A stretch of DNA of 64,000 nucleotides from JASEGV01 sp947085285 (GTDB lineage Bacteria > Bacteroidota > Ignavibacteria > UBA10030 > BY39), in contig CAMTVZ010000138.1 in NCBI GenBank assembly GCA_947085285.1, positions 1 to 64,000 of the forward strand, written 5' to 3'. This document shows, piece after piece, positions 26,890 through 36,881 of the stretch. Position numbers and translations under genes: made by a program. Numbering within the stretch: the stretch's first letter is position 1; every line of letters starts with the position of its first letter. The notes under the pieces were generated by a model that did not search any database, was not told where the DNA came from, and was given only the letters and a program-made list of their open reading frames with translations.

Positions 26890-28116
26890 TTATGGAATGG
26901 AATATTTTACACGTATAGGCTCTTTGATCGAGTCGCTCTTTTGCCATTGAAGAATCATTTTAATAAAAGTCTCGGTTAATATCGAGTATGAGCGAATTAG
27001 ACACAGCCCATTTCTTGTTACGATATCCTGCATTAAAATCATTCCTGCCTGTAGCTCTTCAACGGTAACGTATTTTTCAACTTCATTCTTTTGTTGTTGG
27101 CTTTGCTCTGTTCCGAAAAATAAGTTCAATAATTCTGGGTCATAAATATCGTTAGTGCTTACTAATTTTTTGTATAAATCACTCCCCTTATTATTCAAAG
27201 ATATAAGTTTATCCATATCAATTAAGATACGAAGCAACCGTGAGCCAAGAGGTAATTCGTTTCGACATACTTTTTCGAGTACCGGTTCCCCCTTTCCACT
27301 GTAATCTTTTTTACTAAAACGAATAATTCGTGCTACATTTTTAAATTTTGGTATGTTCTCAATCAGAGCCGCACCAAGAAGCTGGTGATTTTTTGCTTCA
27401 GCAAACCTTTCGATAGCCGATAGTCCCTCTTTGTTAAGTATAACTTGTATCCATGCTGGCAAAACAGCCACGCCAATATTGAATAAATCGAAAGCACTTT
27501 CAATCTCCCAACGTTCTAATTCACTTAAGGGGGGCAATTTTTTCAAAAAAACATTCCCTAATTGTCGTACTCGCATTGTTTGAGCATTTGCCTCGGGATT
27601 GATATAGACAATTAAGTCGCTCAGCAAGCGAACAGTACCACCAACTGTTCCACTGAGAAGCTCGTTAAGTTGAGAGTTTTTCGACTTAAGTACATTCAGT
27701 AAATATTTGTTTTCTTGTAATAGATTGTATTTTTCAAGAGAATCTCTGAGTAGTTTTTTTAGGTCGTTATCATTCCATGGTTTATTTATATAATGACTGA
27801 TTTTACCGATATTGATTGCCCGCAGTGTGTCGTCGAAATCGGCATACCCTGTAATCATTATTCGGATTGTTTCAGGGGAATATTCTGACACGGTTTGTAG
27901 TACTTTAACTCCATCTACTACCGGCATTCTCTGGTCTGAAAATACTACTGCGAAAGGGCCATGTAGATTGAGATAATCCTCTATTCTCTCAGATTTATCA
28001 AGAAGATGAATGTCGCAGTTTTCGTTGCGCATAAGGGAGCGAAAAGCCGAAAGAAGATTAGGTTCGTCATCAACATATAGAATTTTTCGATTTTGAGTAT
28101 AAGTATCAGTTAGCAT
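26890..28116 (-). CDS. Response regulator with degenerate HD-GYP-like domain
   Basis: 408 aa. Receiver domain about 10-130 with the Asp in VVFSDQRMPVVDG, TGYA and the Lys in INKPW. The second half aligns in order with an HD-GYP domain, but every catalytic landmark is lost. FDLFNIGVAVLP stands where LLHDIGKIGIP is expected, and DYSGKGEPV replaces the DGSGYP segment. A C-terminal VEELQAGMILMQDIVTRNG tail is shared with the protein at 969-2174. It is probably a non-enzymatic regulator. It lies 3 bp after the REC-HDOD gene and is the last gene of the flgB operon or of a sub-operon starting at 32089. Confidence 0.8.
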   Translation of the reverse strand: MLTDTYTQNRKILYVDDEPNLLSAFRSLMRNENCDIHLLDKSERIEDYLNLHGPFAVVFSDQRMPVVDGVKVLQTVSEYSPETIRIMITGYADFDDTLRAINIGKISHYINKPWNDNDLKKLLRDSLEKYNLLQENKYLLNVLKSKNSQLNELLSGTVGGTVRLLSDLIVYINPEANAQTMRVRQLGNVFLKKLPPLSELERWEIESAFDLFNIGVAVLPAWIQVILNKEGLSAIERFAEAKNHQLLGAALIENIPKFKNVARIIRFSKKDYSGKGEPVLEKVCRNELPLGSRLLRILIDMDKLISLNNKGSDLYKKLVSTNDIYDPELLNLFFGTEQSQQQKNEVEKYVTVEELQAGMILMQDIVTRNGLCLIRSYSILTETFIKMILQWQKSDSIKEPIRVKYSIP

Positions 28117-28119
28117 AAA

Positions 28120-29313
28120 TTAAACCTTGATTTTATTTAGCCATTTTTCTATAACATCCTGATTTTCGGCAGCATCGTTCAATTCTAACATTTCAGCGAT
28201 CTGCATAATTTTAGAAATTTCGTTTCCATTTTGATTAATATGATGGGATACTACAGCATCGATAATTTCTTCAGGATAATTCCATAGACGTAAAAGCTCG
28301 GCACTTATTTGTTCATGAGAAATTGGAAAAATTTTTTTGTCGGCTTCTGACAGTTTTATTTTTTCAGATTTTTGGATTGAAAGCATTTTTTCGTACTTCT
28401 CAAAATCTGAACAGATTCTGACTAACAACCCAATATCTTGTAGCATCGATGCCACGTAAACTGTTTGTGAATCAACGGGGGTGCTCCAATGGGCCGATAC
28501 CTCTTTCGCAAACAATGCACGTTTTAAAGCATTATCCCAAAATATTTCGACCTGTTTTTGAACTTCATCTGGTAAATCTTTCATCAAATTCTGATACATA
28601 TCGATCGCTAAGGCGAGAATTTGTACGTACGAGGTCCCTATAAAAATGATAGCATCCCTAATGCTTGAAATATGTTTATAAGAAGCGTAATAAACAGAAT
28701 TAGCAATTTGTAATACTTTAGCTATAAGTACCGGGTTTTGCCTGACCTCTTCGACAAGTTCGTTGAGGGAGCTTTCTTTTTTATTTAAAAAAGAATGGAA
28801 TCGTTCGTTAAACTTTTTTGAGGGGGGTAAATTATTGAACTTCAATAAAACATCCGACAACTTTTCGCTACGTAGTTCGTTTTGCAGTTTTATCGTTTTC
28901 GAAATGTAGTTCTTTAGCGTTGCATCGTCCCACGGTTTTAAAAAGTATTGATTAGCCAATCCATTACTCAACGCATCTAAAATTATTTCTTTTTCTTCAT
29001 AACCACTTACTATTACACGAATAGCATCGGGGCAAATTTCTTTTGCCACTCTTAACAAATCAAGCCCCCCTATTTCAGGCATTCGCATGTCGGTTAGAAT
29101 TATATCCACATTATAATTTTCGAACTGAGAAATTGCTTCTTTGGCAGAAGTAAATTGTAAAATGTTATAACCCTCATGTCGAAACAACCGACTTAATGCC
29201 GAAAGTATGGCTTGCTCGTCATCTATAAAAAATAATGTTGTTTGAACATTAAACGATAATTTTTGAATTTCTTTTTTTTCAGAATTAAACATTTTTATTC
29301 TATAGGCTCCCAT
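28120..29313 (-). CDS. Response regulator with HDOD domain
   Basis: 397 aa. Receiver domain about 25-140 (FFIDDEQ, phospho-acceptor in DIILTDMRMPEIGG, Lys in FLKPWDD), then HDOD about 165-385 (VLIAKVLQIANSVYYASYKH, ISHEQISAELLRLWNYPEEI, VSHHINQNG). The same RpfG/CheY-HDOD layout is common in FCB and delta groups. It overlaps the kinase gene upstream by 14 bp, so it is probably the direct partner of that kinase. A second ATG 18 nt in (29295), 5 bp after the kinase stop, is an alternative start. Confidence 0.88.
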   Translation of the reverse strand: MGAYRIKMFNSEKKEIQKLSFNVQTTLFFIDDEQAILSALSRLFRHEGYNILQFTSAKEAISQFENYNVDIILTDMRMPEIGGLDLLRVAKEICPDAIRVIVSGYEEKEIILDALSNGLANQYFLKPWDDATLKNYISKTIKLQNELRSEKLSDVLLKFNNLPPSKKFNERFHSFLNKKESSLNELVEEVRQNPVLIAKVLQIANSVYYASYKHISSIRDAIIFIGTSYVQILALAIDMYQNLMKDLPDEVQKQVEIFWDNALKRALFAKEVSAHWSTPVDSQTVYVASMLQDIGLLVRICSDFEKYEKMLSIQKSEKIKLSEADKKIFPISHEQISAELLRLWNYPEEIIDAVVSHHINQNGNEISKIMQIAEMLELNDAAENQDVIEKWLNKIKV

Positions 29314-32089
29314 TTGTGTGTGGGAGGGTTATTCGGAATTTTGTCCCTTTATTTACTTCACTTTCAACAGTGAGTGTGCCTTTATGTTTTTGTATAATTG
29401 TCTTTGATATCCATAACCCGAGCCCTGTACCTTTGCCAACAGCTTTAGTAGTAAAAAATGGATCGAAAATTTTATTCAAATGTTCGATAGCAATCCCACT
29501 TCCGTTATCGGAAATTTCAATAATAGCGTTCTTATCTTCAGCAAAAGTTTTGATTTTAATAAATCCTTTTTCGGGTATAGCTTGAGCAGCATTCACTAAT
29601 AAATTAGTAAAGACTTGCTTAAGTTCGCCCGGATTGCACTTTATGAGAGGAAGAGAACTATATTCTTTTTTGATGTCAGCTTTATATTTTATTTCATTCC
29701 ATACTAATGTTAAAGTATCCTCAATAGCATCATGAATATTACTATCAATAAATTTATCGTCACCTTTATGCGAAAACACCCGTAGCTTATCGACTATAGT
29801 CTTAATTCTTTGTGTTCCTTCTCTTGTCTCTGCAATAAGTTTATTAAAATCTTGCACAATAAAAGTAATATCAACTCGGCGTTCCAAGTCTCGTAGATCT
29901 TGCAAGAGTGCCTGTACTTCTGGTCCCTCATTCACAAACATACCAAGAATTTGCCATTTCCTTAAAACATTCGTCAGATCTTCGATATATTCCCCAAAAC
30001 GATTCAGATTGCTCGAAACAAATGCGAGGGGGTTGTTAATCTCGTGAGCAATTCCGGCTGTTAACTGTCCGATTGACGCCATTTTTTCTGATTGTATTAG
30101 GTGTTCCTGCATCTCTTTAATATTCTCGATCATACTTTCTAATTCTTGGTTTCGCTTTAGTAGTTCCAATTCGAGAGCTTTTCGTTTCGAGATATCTCGA
30201 ACAACTGCCTGGATTATTTTTTTCCCATCTAATTCCATCGCAGTTAGGAGGACTTCTGAAGGGAAATCGGTTCCATCTTTACGCCGATGTACCCATTCAA
30301 AACAGTTATTTCCTTTTTCGAGAGCGTAATTAATTTGCTGATTTGCAAGTTGTTTTGAGTCGATATTTCCAAATTGCATCGGAGGCGAAACTTCTGCAAG
30401 ATTTTGTTTACAAAATTCTTCTTTCGAGGTATAACCAAACATAGTCAGAGTTGCGTTGTTGCAATCAAAAAAACCATTTTCATCCAGAAGCATTACTGCG
30501 TTGCCGGTCGATTCATAAAGAGTACGGAATTTTATTTCAGAATTTCTTATTGCTTCTTCTGCCATCATCTGCTCAGTTATATTTTCTATTATTCCCTCAA
30601 AAAATAATATTTCACCCGTGTCGTTCAGCTGAACCCGTTCATTCAAATTAACATATATAACGCTCCCATCTTTTTTCTTTAATTTGATTTTAAGATTCTC
30701 AGTTTTTTTTCTTTCTTTAGTTCTTTCAAGTACACTCTTCCGATCGGCTGGGTCGTAATATAGTTGCGTTGGAATATCAATACTCATTAAATCTTCTGCC
30801 GATTTATATCCTAACATTTTAACAAGTGCCCGATTTACTTTTATAAACTTACCATCTTGACTCGTTCGGAATATCCCATGGACAGCGTTTTCAAATATCG
30901 ACCTGTAATCTTCTTCCGATTGTTTAAGTGCCTCTTCAATTTTCTTTCTTTCAGTAATATCTTCCCACAAACTCTCAAAAAACAGGATGTTGCCAGCCTC
31001 GTCTTCTACAATTCTTTTATCTAATTTCACGTTTATAAGACTGCCATCTTTTTTTTTCAACACTAGTTCATAATTTTTTATACTTTTCTTCTCTATTAAT
31101 TGGGAATGTAGATTAGCTTGGTCTGATGGATTTAAATATATTTGAGTAGTAATATCGAGACTCATCAACTCTTCTTCCGACTCATATCCTAACATTTTAA
31201 CCAAGGCTGGATTTACTTTGATGAACTTACCATCTGCACTTGTTCGAGCAATTCCTTGAATAGCATTTTCAAAAATTGTTCTATAATCTCGTTCCGATTG
31301 TTTTAACTCCTCTTCGATTTTTTTTCGAGCTGTAATATCTTGCATAATACAAACAAAACCTACAAATTCTTTTTTTGAGTTACGTCTTGAAGAAATCGAG
31401 GTTTCGAAAAAACGAGTTCCATTCAACGATTTTAGATTCCATTCGAACATTACATTCGGTTCGATCTTAGCCCGTTCCGAGGCAATCTCGAAAAGGTCGC
31501 CATTCTTTTCGCCTAATACTTCATATACAGTTTTGTTTTTATAACGGTTAAAATCTATTCCGTATATGTGTGTCATTTGTCCGTATGCTTCTTTAAAACG
31601 TAAATCTTCGTCAAGTGTAAAAACTATGCCGCTGATGGAGTCGAGGATGGTTCGCATTAATTCCTCGTTTTCGCGCAAAGTAATTTCAGCTTTTTCCTTT
31701 TGATCGATGAAGTTTTTATTTGAGATGGCTTGTTCGATAGCAGGAATGAAACGAGTAAAATTAGTTTTCATGATGTAATCGGTGGCACCGGCTTTGATCA
31801 ATCCAACTGCCAGTTCTTCGTCCAAAGCCCCGGTAACAAAGATAAACGGAACAGAAGGGGCGTGCTGTTTAGCAAGTTGAAGTGCGAGCATCCCATCGAA
31901 ATCGGGAATCGAATAATCCGAAAGAATAACATCGGGTTTAAAATTTTCGAGTGCATCTAAAAAACTGTCACGCGTAGAAACTAACTTAGAAGTAAATTGC
32001 AAATGGTTAGTTTCGAAAAATTCATTATAAAGATTGAAGAATTCTTCATCATCTTCTATAATTAAAATGTGTATTTTTTCTTTCGACAC
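29300..32089 (-). CDS. Hybrid sensor kinase: receiver, multiple PAS, histidine kinase
   Basis: 929 aa, soluble. It begins with a receiver domain (about 8-125; Asp in DVILSDYSIPDFDG, Lys in IMKTN). Four PAS domains follow (about 140-265, 268-385, 392-510, 518-640). Two of them, which begin DYRTIFENAIQGIARTSADG and DYRSIFENAVHGIFRTSQDG, are close duplicates. HisKA has the phospho-His in TAGIAHEINNPLAFVSSNL. HATPase has all boxes (NLLVNAAQAIP, ISDNGSGI, FDPFFTTKAVG, GTGLGLWISK). The N-terminal receiver suggests input from another kinase. It lies between flgE and two response regulators. Confidence 0.92.
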   Translation of the reverse strand: MSKEKIHILIIEDDEEFFNLYNEFFETNHLQFTSKLVSTRDSFLDALENFKPDVILSDYSIPDFDGMLALQLAKQHAPSVPFIFVTGALDEELAVGLIKAGATDYIMKTNFTRFIPAIEQAISNKNFIDQKEKAEITLRENEELMRTILDSISGIVFTLDEDLRFKEAYGQMTHIYGIDFNRYKNKTVYEVLGEKNGDLFEIASERAKIEPNVMFEWNLKSLNGTRFFETSISSRRNSKKEFVGFVCIMQDITARKKIEEELKQSERDYRTIFENAIQGIARTSADGKFIKVNPALVKMLGYESEEELMSLDITTQIYLNPSDQANLHSQLIEKKSIKNYELVLKKKDGSLINVKLDKRIVEDEAGNILFFESLWEDITERKKIEEALKQSEEDYRSIFENAVHGIFRTSQDGKFIKVNRALVKMLGYKSAEDLMSIDIPTQLYYDPADRKSVLERTKERKKTENLKIKLKKKDGSVIYVNLNERVQLNDTGEILFFEGIIENITEQMMAEEAIRNSEIKFRTLYESTGNAVMLLDENGFFDCNNATLTMFGYTSKEEFCKQNLAEVSPPMQFGNIDSKQLANQQINYALEKGNNCFEWVHRRKDGTDFPSEVLLTAMELDGKKIIQAVVRDISKRKALELELLKRNQELESMIENIKEMQEHLIQSEKMASIGQLTAGIAHEINNPLAFVSSNLNRFGEYIEDLTNVLRKWQILGMFVNEGPEVQALLQDLRDLERRVDITFIVQDFNKLIAETREGTQRIKTIVDKLRVFSHKGDDKFIDSNIHDAIEDTLTLVWNEIKYKADIKKEYSSLPLIKCNPGELKQVFTNLLVNAAQAIPEKGFIKIKTFAEDKNAIIEISDNGSGIAIEHLNKIFDPFFTTKAVGKGTGLGLWISKTIIQKHKGTLTVESEVNKGTKFRITLPHTNGSL

Positions 32090-32143
32090 TTTGCGACTTT
32101 CATTATTATTCGTCTAATTAATTTTATTTTCGCCGATTGTTTA

Positions 32144-32175
32144 TTGCTGCGAATTCTTTTCAGAATCCGCAGCAA
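32144..32175 (-). terminator. Stem-loop between flgE and the hybrid kinase gene
   Basis: A 13-bp near-perfect inverted repeat (TTGCTGCGAATTC / GAATCCGCAGCAA, one mismatch, 6-nt loop) lies 18 bp past the flgE stop and 55 bp before the next gene. No T run follows on the minus strand, so it may be a partial terminator or an mRNA-stabilising hairpin that lowers expression of the signalling genes downstream. Confidence 0.5.
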
Positions 32176-32193
32176 CAAAACACATCAACAATT

Positions 32194-33459
32194 TTAACGT
32201 TTAATATTTACAACCTCAGTTAAAAATTCATCACTCGTAGTAATAACTCGTGCGTTAGCCTGAAAACCTCGTTGAGCAGTAATCATCTTTGTAAATTCAT
32301 CTGCTAAATCTACGTTCGATTGTTCGAGCCCGCCTGAGACTAAAATTGAATTTGAAGCGCCCCCTGGATTAAAAATTACCGGCATACCGGCATTACTTCC
32401 AATTTCGTACATATTATCCCCGATTCGGAGTAATCCTGATGGATTGTTGAATTCAGCCAGCATAATTTGACCTAAAGCTTGAACAGTGCCGTTTGAGAAT
32501 GAGCCAAGAATTTTTCCGTTCTGATCAATTGAAATATCGTTCAACGATCCTGCAGCATAACCATCCTGTTCCGTTGGCGACACGTTGGATAGTCCGTTGG
32601 TTTGAGTTATACCTGAAAAAATTCCTGGCGTACCAGCATTAAGAGAAATCGCTAAAGGTGAAGCACCGTTATTAGGATTAAGATTCAAGGCCGAAGCACC
32701 TCCAGCGTATGTAAATGTTTGTAAAGTTCCATCCGAATTGAAAGTAGCAACACCACTTCCGCCGGATGTAATAGTAACAGGAGCTTGGCTATTGGCAGTC
32801 CAGGTCCATTCGTTTGCGTTCACAGTCTTTGTGAAAGTTACTGTAACTGCATGTCTGTTTCCTAATGAATCGAAAACAGTTAACGAAGTGTTAACCGAAG
32901 TGCCGGTTTGGGCTGCCGAATCTAGGTTTCCAGATAGTTTGATATTGCTCGTAGCGCGGGCTGGGGACTTGGTATCGAAAGCAATCACTAAGTTTTCCAA
33001 CCTGTTGCCGGTGGGAATGTTACCTGTTGCATCGGCTAACTTACCTTGAAGTATAGCACCTGTGCCGGGAGATACTATTCTACCCATTGCATCAATTTTG
33101 AAACCGCCGTCGCGGGTATAATAATTTTTTCCGTTTTTATTAACTACAAAAAAACCGGTCCCTTGAATTGCAAGGTCGGTTGCCTGATCGGTCGATTCGA
33201 TATTGCCTTGATGGAAGAGGGTATCGACACGAAGGGTAGCCATGCCTAAACCGACTTGAATTGGGTTCGAGCCACCGTTTTCGTTAGTAGGGAGCGAGCC
33301 AGCCCTTAAAGTTTGTGCAAACATTTCGCCGAAGGTTGCCCTCCCCGCTTTAAAACCGATTGTATTAATATTCGCAATATTATTACCTATAACATCCATC
33401 ATTAATTGATGATTACGAAGTCCTGAGACTCCAGCTGATAGTGATCTTAAAAATGCCAT
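32194..33459 (-). CDS. flgE: Flagellar hook protein FlgE
   Basis: 421 aa. N-terminus AFLRSLSAGVSGLRNHQLMM with NNIANINTIGFKAGRATFGE; rod/hook motif DLAIQGTGFFVV; a FlgE-type D2 region in the middle (SLTVFDSLGNRHAVTVTFTK); and C-terminal EFTKMITAQRGFQANARVIT. It forms the extracellular hook. It is last of the structural genes in the flgB operon, 115 bp after the TIGR02530-type gene. Confidence 0.96.
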   Translation of the reverse strand: MAFLRSLSAGVSGLRNHQLMMDVIGNNIANINTIGFKAGRATFGEMFAQTLRAGSLPTNENGGSNPIQVGLGMATLRVDTLFHQGNIESTDQATDLAIQGTGFFVVNKNGKNYYTRDGGFKIDAMGRIVSPGTGAILQGKLADATGNIPTGNRLENLVIAFDTKSPARATSNIKLSGNLDSAAQTGTSVNTSLTVFDSLGNRHAVTVTFTKTVNANEWTWTANSQAPVTITSGGSGVATFNSDGTLQTFTYAGGASALNLNPNNGASPLAISLNAGTPGIFSGITQTNGLSNVSPTEQDGYAAGSLNDISIDQNGKILGSFSNGTVQALGQIMLAEFNNPSGLLRIGDNMYEIGSNAGMPVIFNPGGASNSILVSGGLEQSNVDLADEFTKMITAQRGFQANARVITTSDEFLTEVVNIKR

Positions 33460-33574
33460 AATTATGGTTCCTTTATTTTTTTATTGTTGATTAATTACCA
33501 AGCTTCTGTCGTTCGGCTCGGTAAGGGCTTCCATAAATGGACCAGCCCAATTGTTGTTTAGTTAATTATAAAAT

Positions 33575-33964
33575 TCATGATGCAATTACTGCACTGTCGA
33601 TATTCGTGAATACATTTTGTTTCAACGACTCGTTATCTATTGTCGTTATTATTGTTCTGTTTTTTACACTTACTATAAATGCCATATCGCGCAGTATCAC
33701 CAGCGATTCTTGCGCACCTTTTAATTCAGCTTTATCGACTGCGGCTTCTAATTTTAAAAAATCGATGCTGCTTAATTCTATTTGTCTCGACTCGAGCCGT
33801 TCTTTGGCGTGCTTCGAAAACTTTAACTTGTTAAGCTCTTTCTGAAATATGTTTTCGAATGACCGCTCATTCGGTATTTCGATGGTTTTGTTGTTAGGTA
33901 AACCATTTACTCCGCCTATCGGAACAAACGGAACATTCACACCATTTATTGTTGTATCCGTCAT
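33575..33964 (-). CDS. Flagellar operon protein, TIGR02530 family
   Basis: 129 aa. The core KFSKHAKERLESRQIELSS, then a helix of alternating charge, and IVSVKNRTIITTIDNESLKQ followed by NVFTNIDSAVI are the features I recall for the uncharacterised TIGR02530 family found between flgD and flgE in Firmicutes and others. No signal peptide. Position between flgD (4 bp) and flgE matches the family context. Molecular role unknown. Confidence 0.8.
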   Translation of the reverse strand: MTDTTINGVNVPFVPIGGVNGLPNNKTIEIPNERSFENIFQKELNKLKFSKHAKERLESRQIELSSIDFLKLEAAVDKAELKGAQESLVILRDMAFIVSVKNRTIITTIDNESLKQNVFTNIDSAVIAS

Positions 33965-33968
33965 AATT

Positions 33969-34640
33969 TTATCCTTGCATAATTTCTAATATTGAAGATA
34001 ATCGTACTTCGATTCCATTCACCAAAAACACAGCACCTTCAGCTTTATATCGTACCGATGTTACAGTACCAAAAATGTATGGCGATGCATTAATTTTTTT
34101 TCCGTTTATGTCTTTACTTTCCACTTCGAATCTGTACCTACCATTCGCAGCATTCTCGCCTTGTTCGTTCTTTCCGTTCCAAACAATCTGGTTATCGCCT
34201 TTCGCAACAGGTCCGCTGATTGTTCTCACAAGGTTCCCTTTTTCATCAAATATCTTGATGGTTGACGAAGCTGCGGCTTCAGGAAGCGAAAATCCAAGCT
34301 TAACTTCGTTTCCTGTGAAGTTTATTTCGTTCACACTCGAACGAACCTGCTTGCCCACAAACGCAGCTGCGAGTGCATTATTTATAGATTGAGCAATAAC
34401 CGCGTTAGTATCCAAGCTTTGCATTAAACTCGATTTAATATTGTGCAATTGCTCAACCGAACTAAACTGGGCTAACTGGGCTGCGAACTCGGTTCCTTTC
34501 ATCGGATTCATAGGGTCCTGATGCCTTAGCTGCATTATGAGCATTTTGAGAAAATCATCTTTTCCCAAAGTAGTTGTACGATTTGTTGCTTGAGTGTTTT
34601 TAGTAAAATTTGTTGTCGTATTTGTTATTGCATTTGACAT
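33969..34640 (-). CDS. flgD: Flagellar hook-capping protein FlgD
   Basis: 223 aa. N-terminal LGKDDFLKMLIMQLRHQDPM and NPMKGTEFAAQLAQFSSVEQ are the FlgD signature. The C-terminal half holds an Ig-like FlgD domain (IKIFDEKGNLVRTISGP, NQIVWNGKNEQGENAANGRY). It caps the growing hook and lies between fliK and the TIGR02530 gene. Confidence 0.95.
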   Translation of the reverse strand: MSNAITNTTTNFTKNTQATNRTTTLGKDDFLKMLIMQLRHQDPMNPMKGTEFAAQLAQFSSVEQLHNIKSSLMQSLDTNAVIAQSINNALAAAFVGKQVRSSVNEINFTGNEVKLGFSLPEAAASSTIKIFDEKGNLVRTISGPVAKGDNQIVWNGKNEQGENAANGRYRFEVESKDINGKKINASPYIFGTVTSVRYKAEGAVFLVNGIEVRLSSILEIMQG

Positions 34641-34653
34641 TGATTCTCCTTCA

Positions 34654-35907
34654 CTAAATTAAATATTCGATAGTGTTGTAGCCCAGCATCTTAATTGATT
34701 CCTCTGCTTCCTCAACTAGTTCATTATATGCTGCCGCATTATTTGGGTTATCGTTTTGCTTTTTATGATTATTAAATGATGCTGAATTACCACTCGTAAA
34801 TATATCGATTTGTTGAACATCAATTCCGCGAGCTAACAGTGAATCGCGTAACTGCGGCATGTGCGATTCAATAATTGTTTTTACGGCTGTATGAGGTACT
34901 TCAATCTTTACGGTTGCCTTACTCTCTTCCATTCTGACTTTTAAATTAAGCTCTCCCAAGTTTTCGGGATGGAGTTTCATTTTCATTTCCGATATTTCGT
35001 TTTTTAAATTAAGCACAATAGTTTTAATTATGTTATCAGCGTCGCTTTGTGTAATTGCTGATACAGGAACTTGGAGAACACTATCCGGATGTTTTGTTCC
35101 AACTGGTTGATTGTCGAATAAAGATTGAAAATTTCCCAAATTGAATAAATTCGTTTTCGGTGTAACCGTCGTTGTTGCTATGCCTTCGCTTTGCGAAATC
35201 ACAGTTTTATCTCGTGCTACTTCGTTATTTATCGATTTATCTTTAATCTCTGTTTTTGCTGTAACTGGTTCTTGTTGTTGCTTCTCGATTTTTTTTATTT
35301 GCGATAAAGGGATATTAGCATCATCGAAAGACGTTTCTGCTTGAATTTCAGATTTAGATTTTTCAATTTGAATTACCGGTTTTATAGCTGTTGCAACCAT
35401 TTGTGTAGTCGTTAATAATTCAGGAGAGTTGAGTCCTTTTAATGCTTGTGTAATATTCTGTTGATAAACAGATGCACTAAACTTTGAGATCAGCTCCGTT
35501 TCGATACCAATGTTTTCGTTGTGCATTTTTAGATTTTCGATTACACCGATTTCTACAGTAGATTGTTTGTTAGTGTTCAATATATTTTTTTCGGTTGGTA
35601 AGTTTTTTTCGTTCGTCATAATCGTTTGTTTATCGGGGAGATCAACCCATAATGTTGAGGGAACAATTTTGTTCCCCTGGTCGGCTTTCAGGCTCGAAAT
35701 ATTTTCATTCGTCGCTGTTAATTGTTGAGTGTTTAATTCATTCAATACAGTTGGTGTAACGAGTTTGCGTGTTTGGTCGGTAACCCCAGCCGACAACTCC
35801 ATTAACAATGCCGAGAAAGTGGGGTTTGATTCTGTAATATTTACGGGCGGCTCAATTTCTAATATCTCAGCATTAGGTTTGATAATATTGATAGTTGGCA
35901 TATTCAT
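34654..35907 (-). CDS. fliK: Flagellar hook-length control protein FliK
   Basis: 417 aa. A long low-complexity Asn/Thr/Lys/Gln-rich ruler region (about 1-290) precedes a conserved C-terminal Flg_hook domain (about 290-375): EISEMKMKLHPENLGELNLK and ATVKIEVPHTAVKTIIESHM. The final LLARGIDVQQIDIFTSG is also typical. It measures hook length and triggers the FlhB switch. Overlaps motE by 4 bp. Confidence 0.9.
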   Translation of the reverse strand: MNMPTINIIKPNAEILEIEPPVNITESNPTFSALLMELSAGVTDQTRKLVTPTVLNELNTQQLTATNENISSLKADQGNKIVPSTLWVDLPDKQTIMTNEKNLPTEKNILNTNKQSTVEIGVIENLKMHNENIGIETELISKFSASVYQQNITQALKGLNSPELLTTTQMVATAIKPVIQIEKSKSEIQAETSFDDANIPLSQIKKIEKQQQEPVTAKTEIKDKSINNEVARDKTVISQSEGIATTTVTPKTNLFNLGNFQSLFDNQPVGTKHPDSVLQVPVSAITQSDADNIIKTIVLNLKNEISEMKMKLHPENLGELNLKVRMEESKATVKIEVPHTAVKTIIESHMPQLRDSLLARGIDVQQIDIFTSGNSASFNNHKKQNDNPNNAAAYNELVEEAEESIKMLGYNTIEYLI

Positions 35908-36443
35908 TTCATTAATTCGATTGCTTTTTCAGGTTCAAGCAAGCTTAATATCTTTGCAGCTTGCCGTTTTTTCATGTTTTTTAGAATTATTTTAGCCTCC
36001 TCGATTTCCATTTGTTGTATAATACGCGAAGCATTATCAGCACTCATCGCTTCCAATAGCTTTACCGTTGCTATGTTATTTGCATTTTTAGTGCTGTCGG
36101 ATATTTTCGCAATATCAGCAGACTGGCGAATTAATTCATCAAATTTTTTCTGTTGATTTTCCAGTTCCAATTTTAACAAATGTTTGCTATCGACTTTTTG
36201 CATAATAGGGGATGTGTCGGGTTTAGTTTGTTGGGCTAATGAATCGGCATTTTGTGCAATGAGACTATCGGTTTGAACTTTTTGAACTGTCGACACTGTA
36301 TCGGTAACACTAATATTATTAGTACTTGTGAATAATTCCGGCTTCACAGCAACTAATAAAAGTGCAATCTGTAGAATAAAAAAGAGAGATAAAAATGATA
36401 CCAAAATGTAAATTCCTATACTTTTCATAATTTTAGAATACAA
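35904..36443 (-). CDS. motE: MotE-like protein with MgtE-N/FliG-like helical domain
   Basis: 179 aa. One N-terminal membrane helix (about 10-32, YILVSFLSLFFILQIALLLV), a periplasm-side Thr/Gln-rich linker and coiled coil (about 90-115), then a C-terminal MgtE-N-type domain (KLLEAMSADNASRIIQQMEI, ILKNMKKRQAAKILSLLEPE). This layout is that of MotE, a chaperone-like partner of MotC in rhizobia, and of similar proteins placed between fliJ and fliK elsewhere. It overlaps fliJ by 11 bp and fliK by 4 bp. Confidence 0.75.
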   Translation of the reverse strand: MYSKIMKSIGIYILVSFLSLFFILQIALLLVAVKPELFTSTNNISVTDTVSTVQKVQTDSLIAQNADSLAQQTKPDTSPIMQKVDSKHLLKLELENQQKKFDELIRQSADIAKISDSTKNANNIATVKLLEAMSADNASRIIQQMEIEEAKIILKNMKKRQAAKILSLLEPEKAIELMK

Positions 36444-36876
36444 TCTTTATTCGTTGAGCCAATACATCAATTTGGTTCTGTAAAATTTTTTCATTTTCGT
36501 TAGCAATTTCTTCAGAATGTTTTTCATTTAATTTTTCAATTATCTTTTTAGATTTTGTTTTTTCTGTCAGCTCTACTCGTTTATCATCTTCTTGGTCTAT
36601 GATATTTTCTATAACTTCTTCTTGTTCTTGTATCTGATGAGAAAGCGACCTTAAATATGCTTGATGGTATTGTAAATCGCGAGCGTTCGCAGAGATAGTT
36701 TGACGAGTTTCTGCAATAGCGGCATCGTTTACTTTTATTAGATTGTTTAAGTTTTCAGTTTCCACTTCCCGTTTATTCTGAATTGCTACAAGTTCACGAT
36801 GCGCCTTTTCTTCGAGATACTTTTTTATTTTAGATACACATTTTAATTGAGCTTGGTTTTTTGTCATCTTTAACAA
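36433..36876 (-). CDS. fliJ: Flagellar export protein FliJ
   Basis: 147 aa, a continuous coiled coil without signal or membrane segment, the same length as E. coli FliJ. It lies directly after fliI (5 bp), where FliJ is expected. It acts as the central stalk of the FliH-FliI export ATPase. Sequence conservation of this family is low, so position weighs heavily. Confidence 0.85.
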   Translation of the reverse strand: MLKMTKNQAQLKCVSKIKKYLEEKAHRELVAIQNKREVETENLNNLIKVNDAAIAETRQTISANARDLQYHQAYLRSLSHQIQEQEEVIENIIDQEDDKRVELTEKTKSKKIIEKLNEKHSEEIANENEKILQNQIDVLAQRIKIVF

Positions 36877-36881
36877 TCCAT

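Noticed and set aside
33481..33534. 17-codon frame (MEALTEPNDRSLVINQQ) between the TIGR02530 gene and flgE
   Set aside because: Reads plausibly but is too short to support, has no clear ribosome site and no known counterpart.
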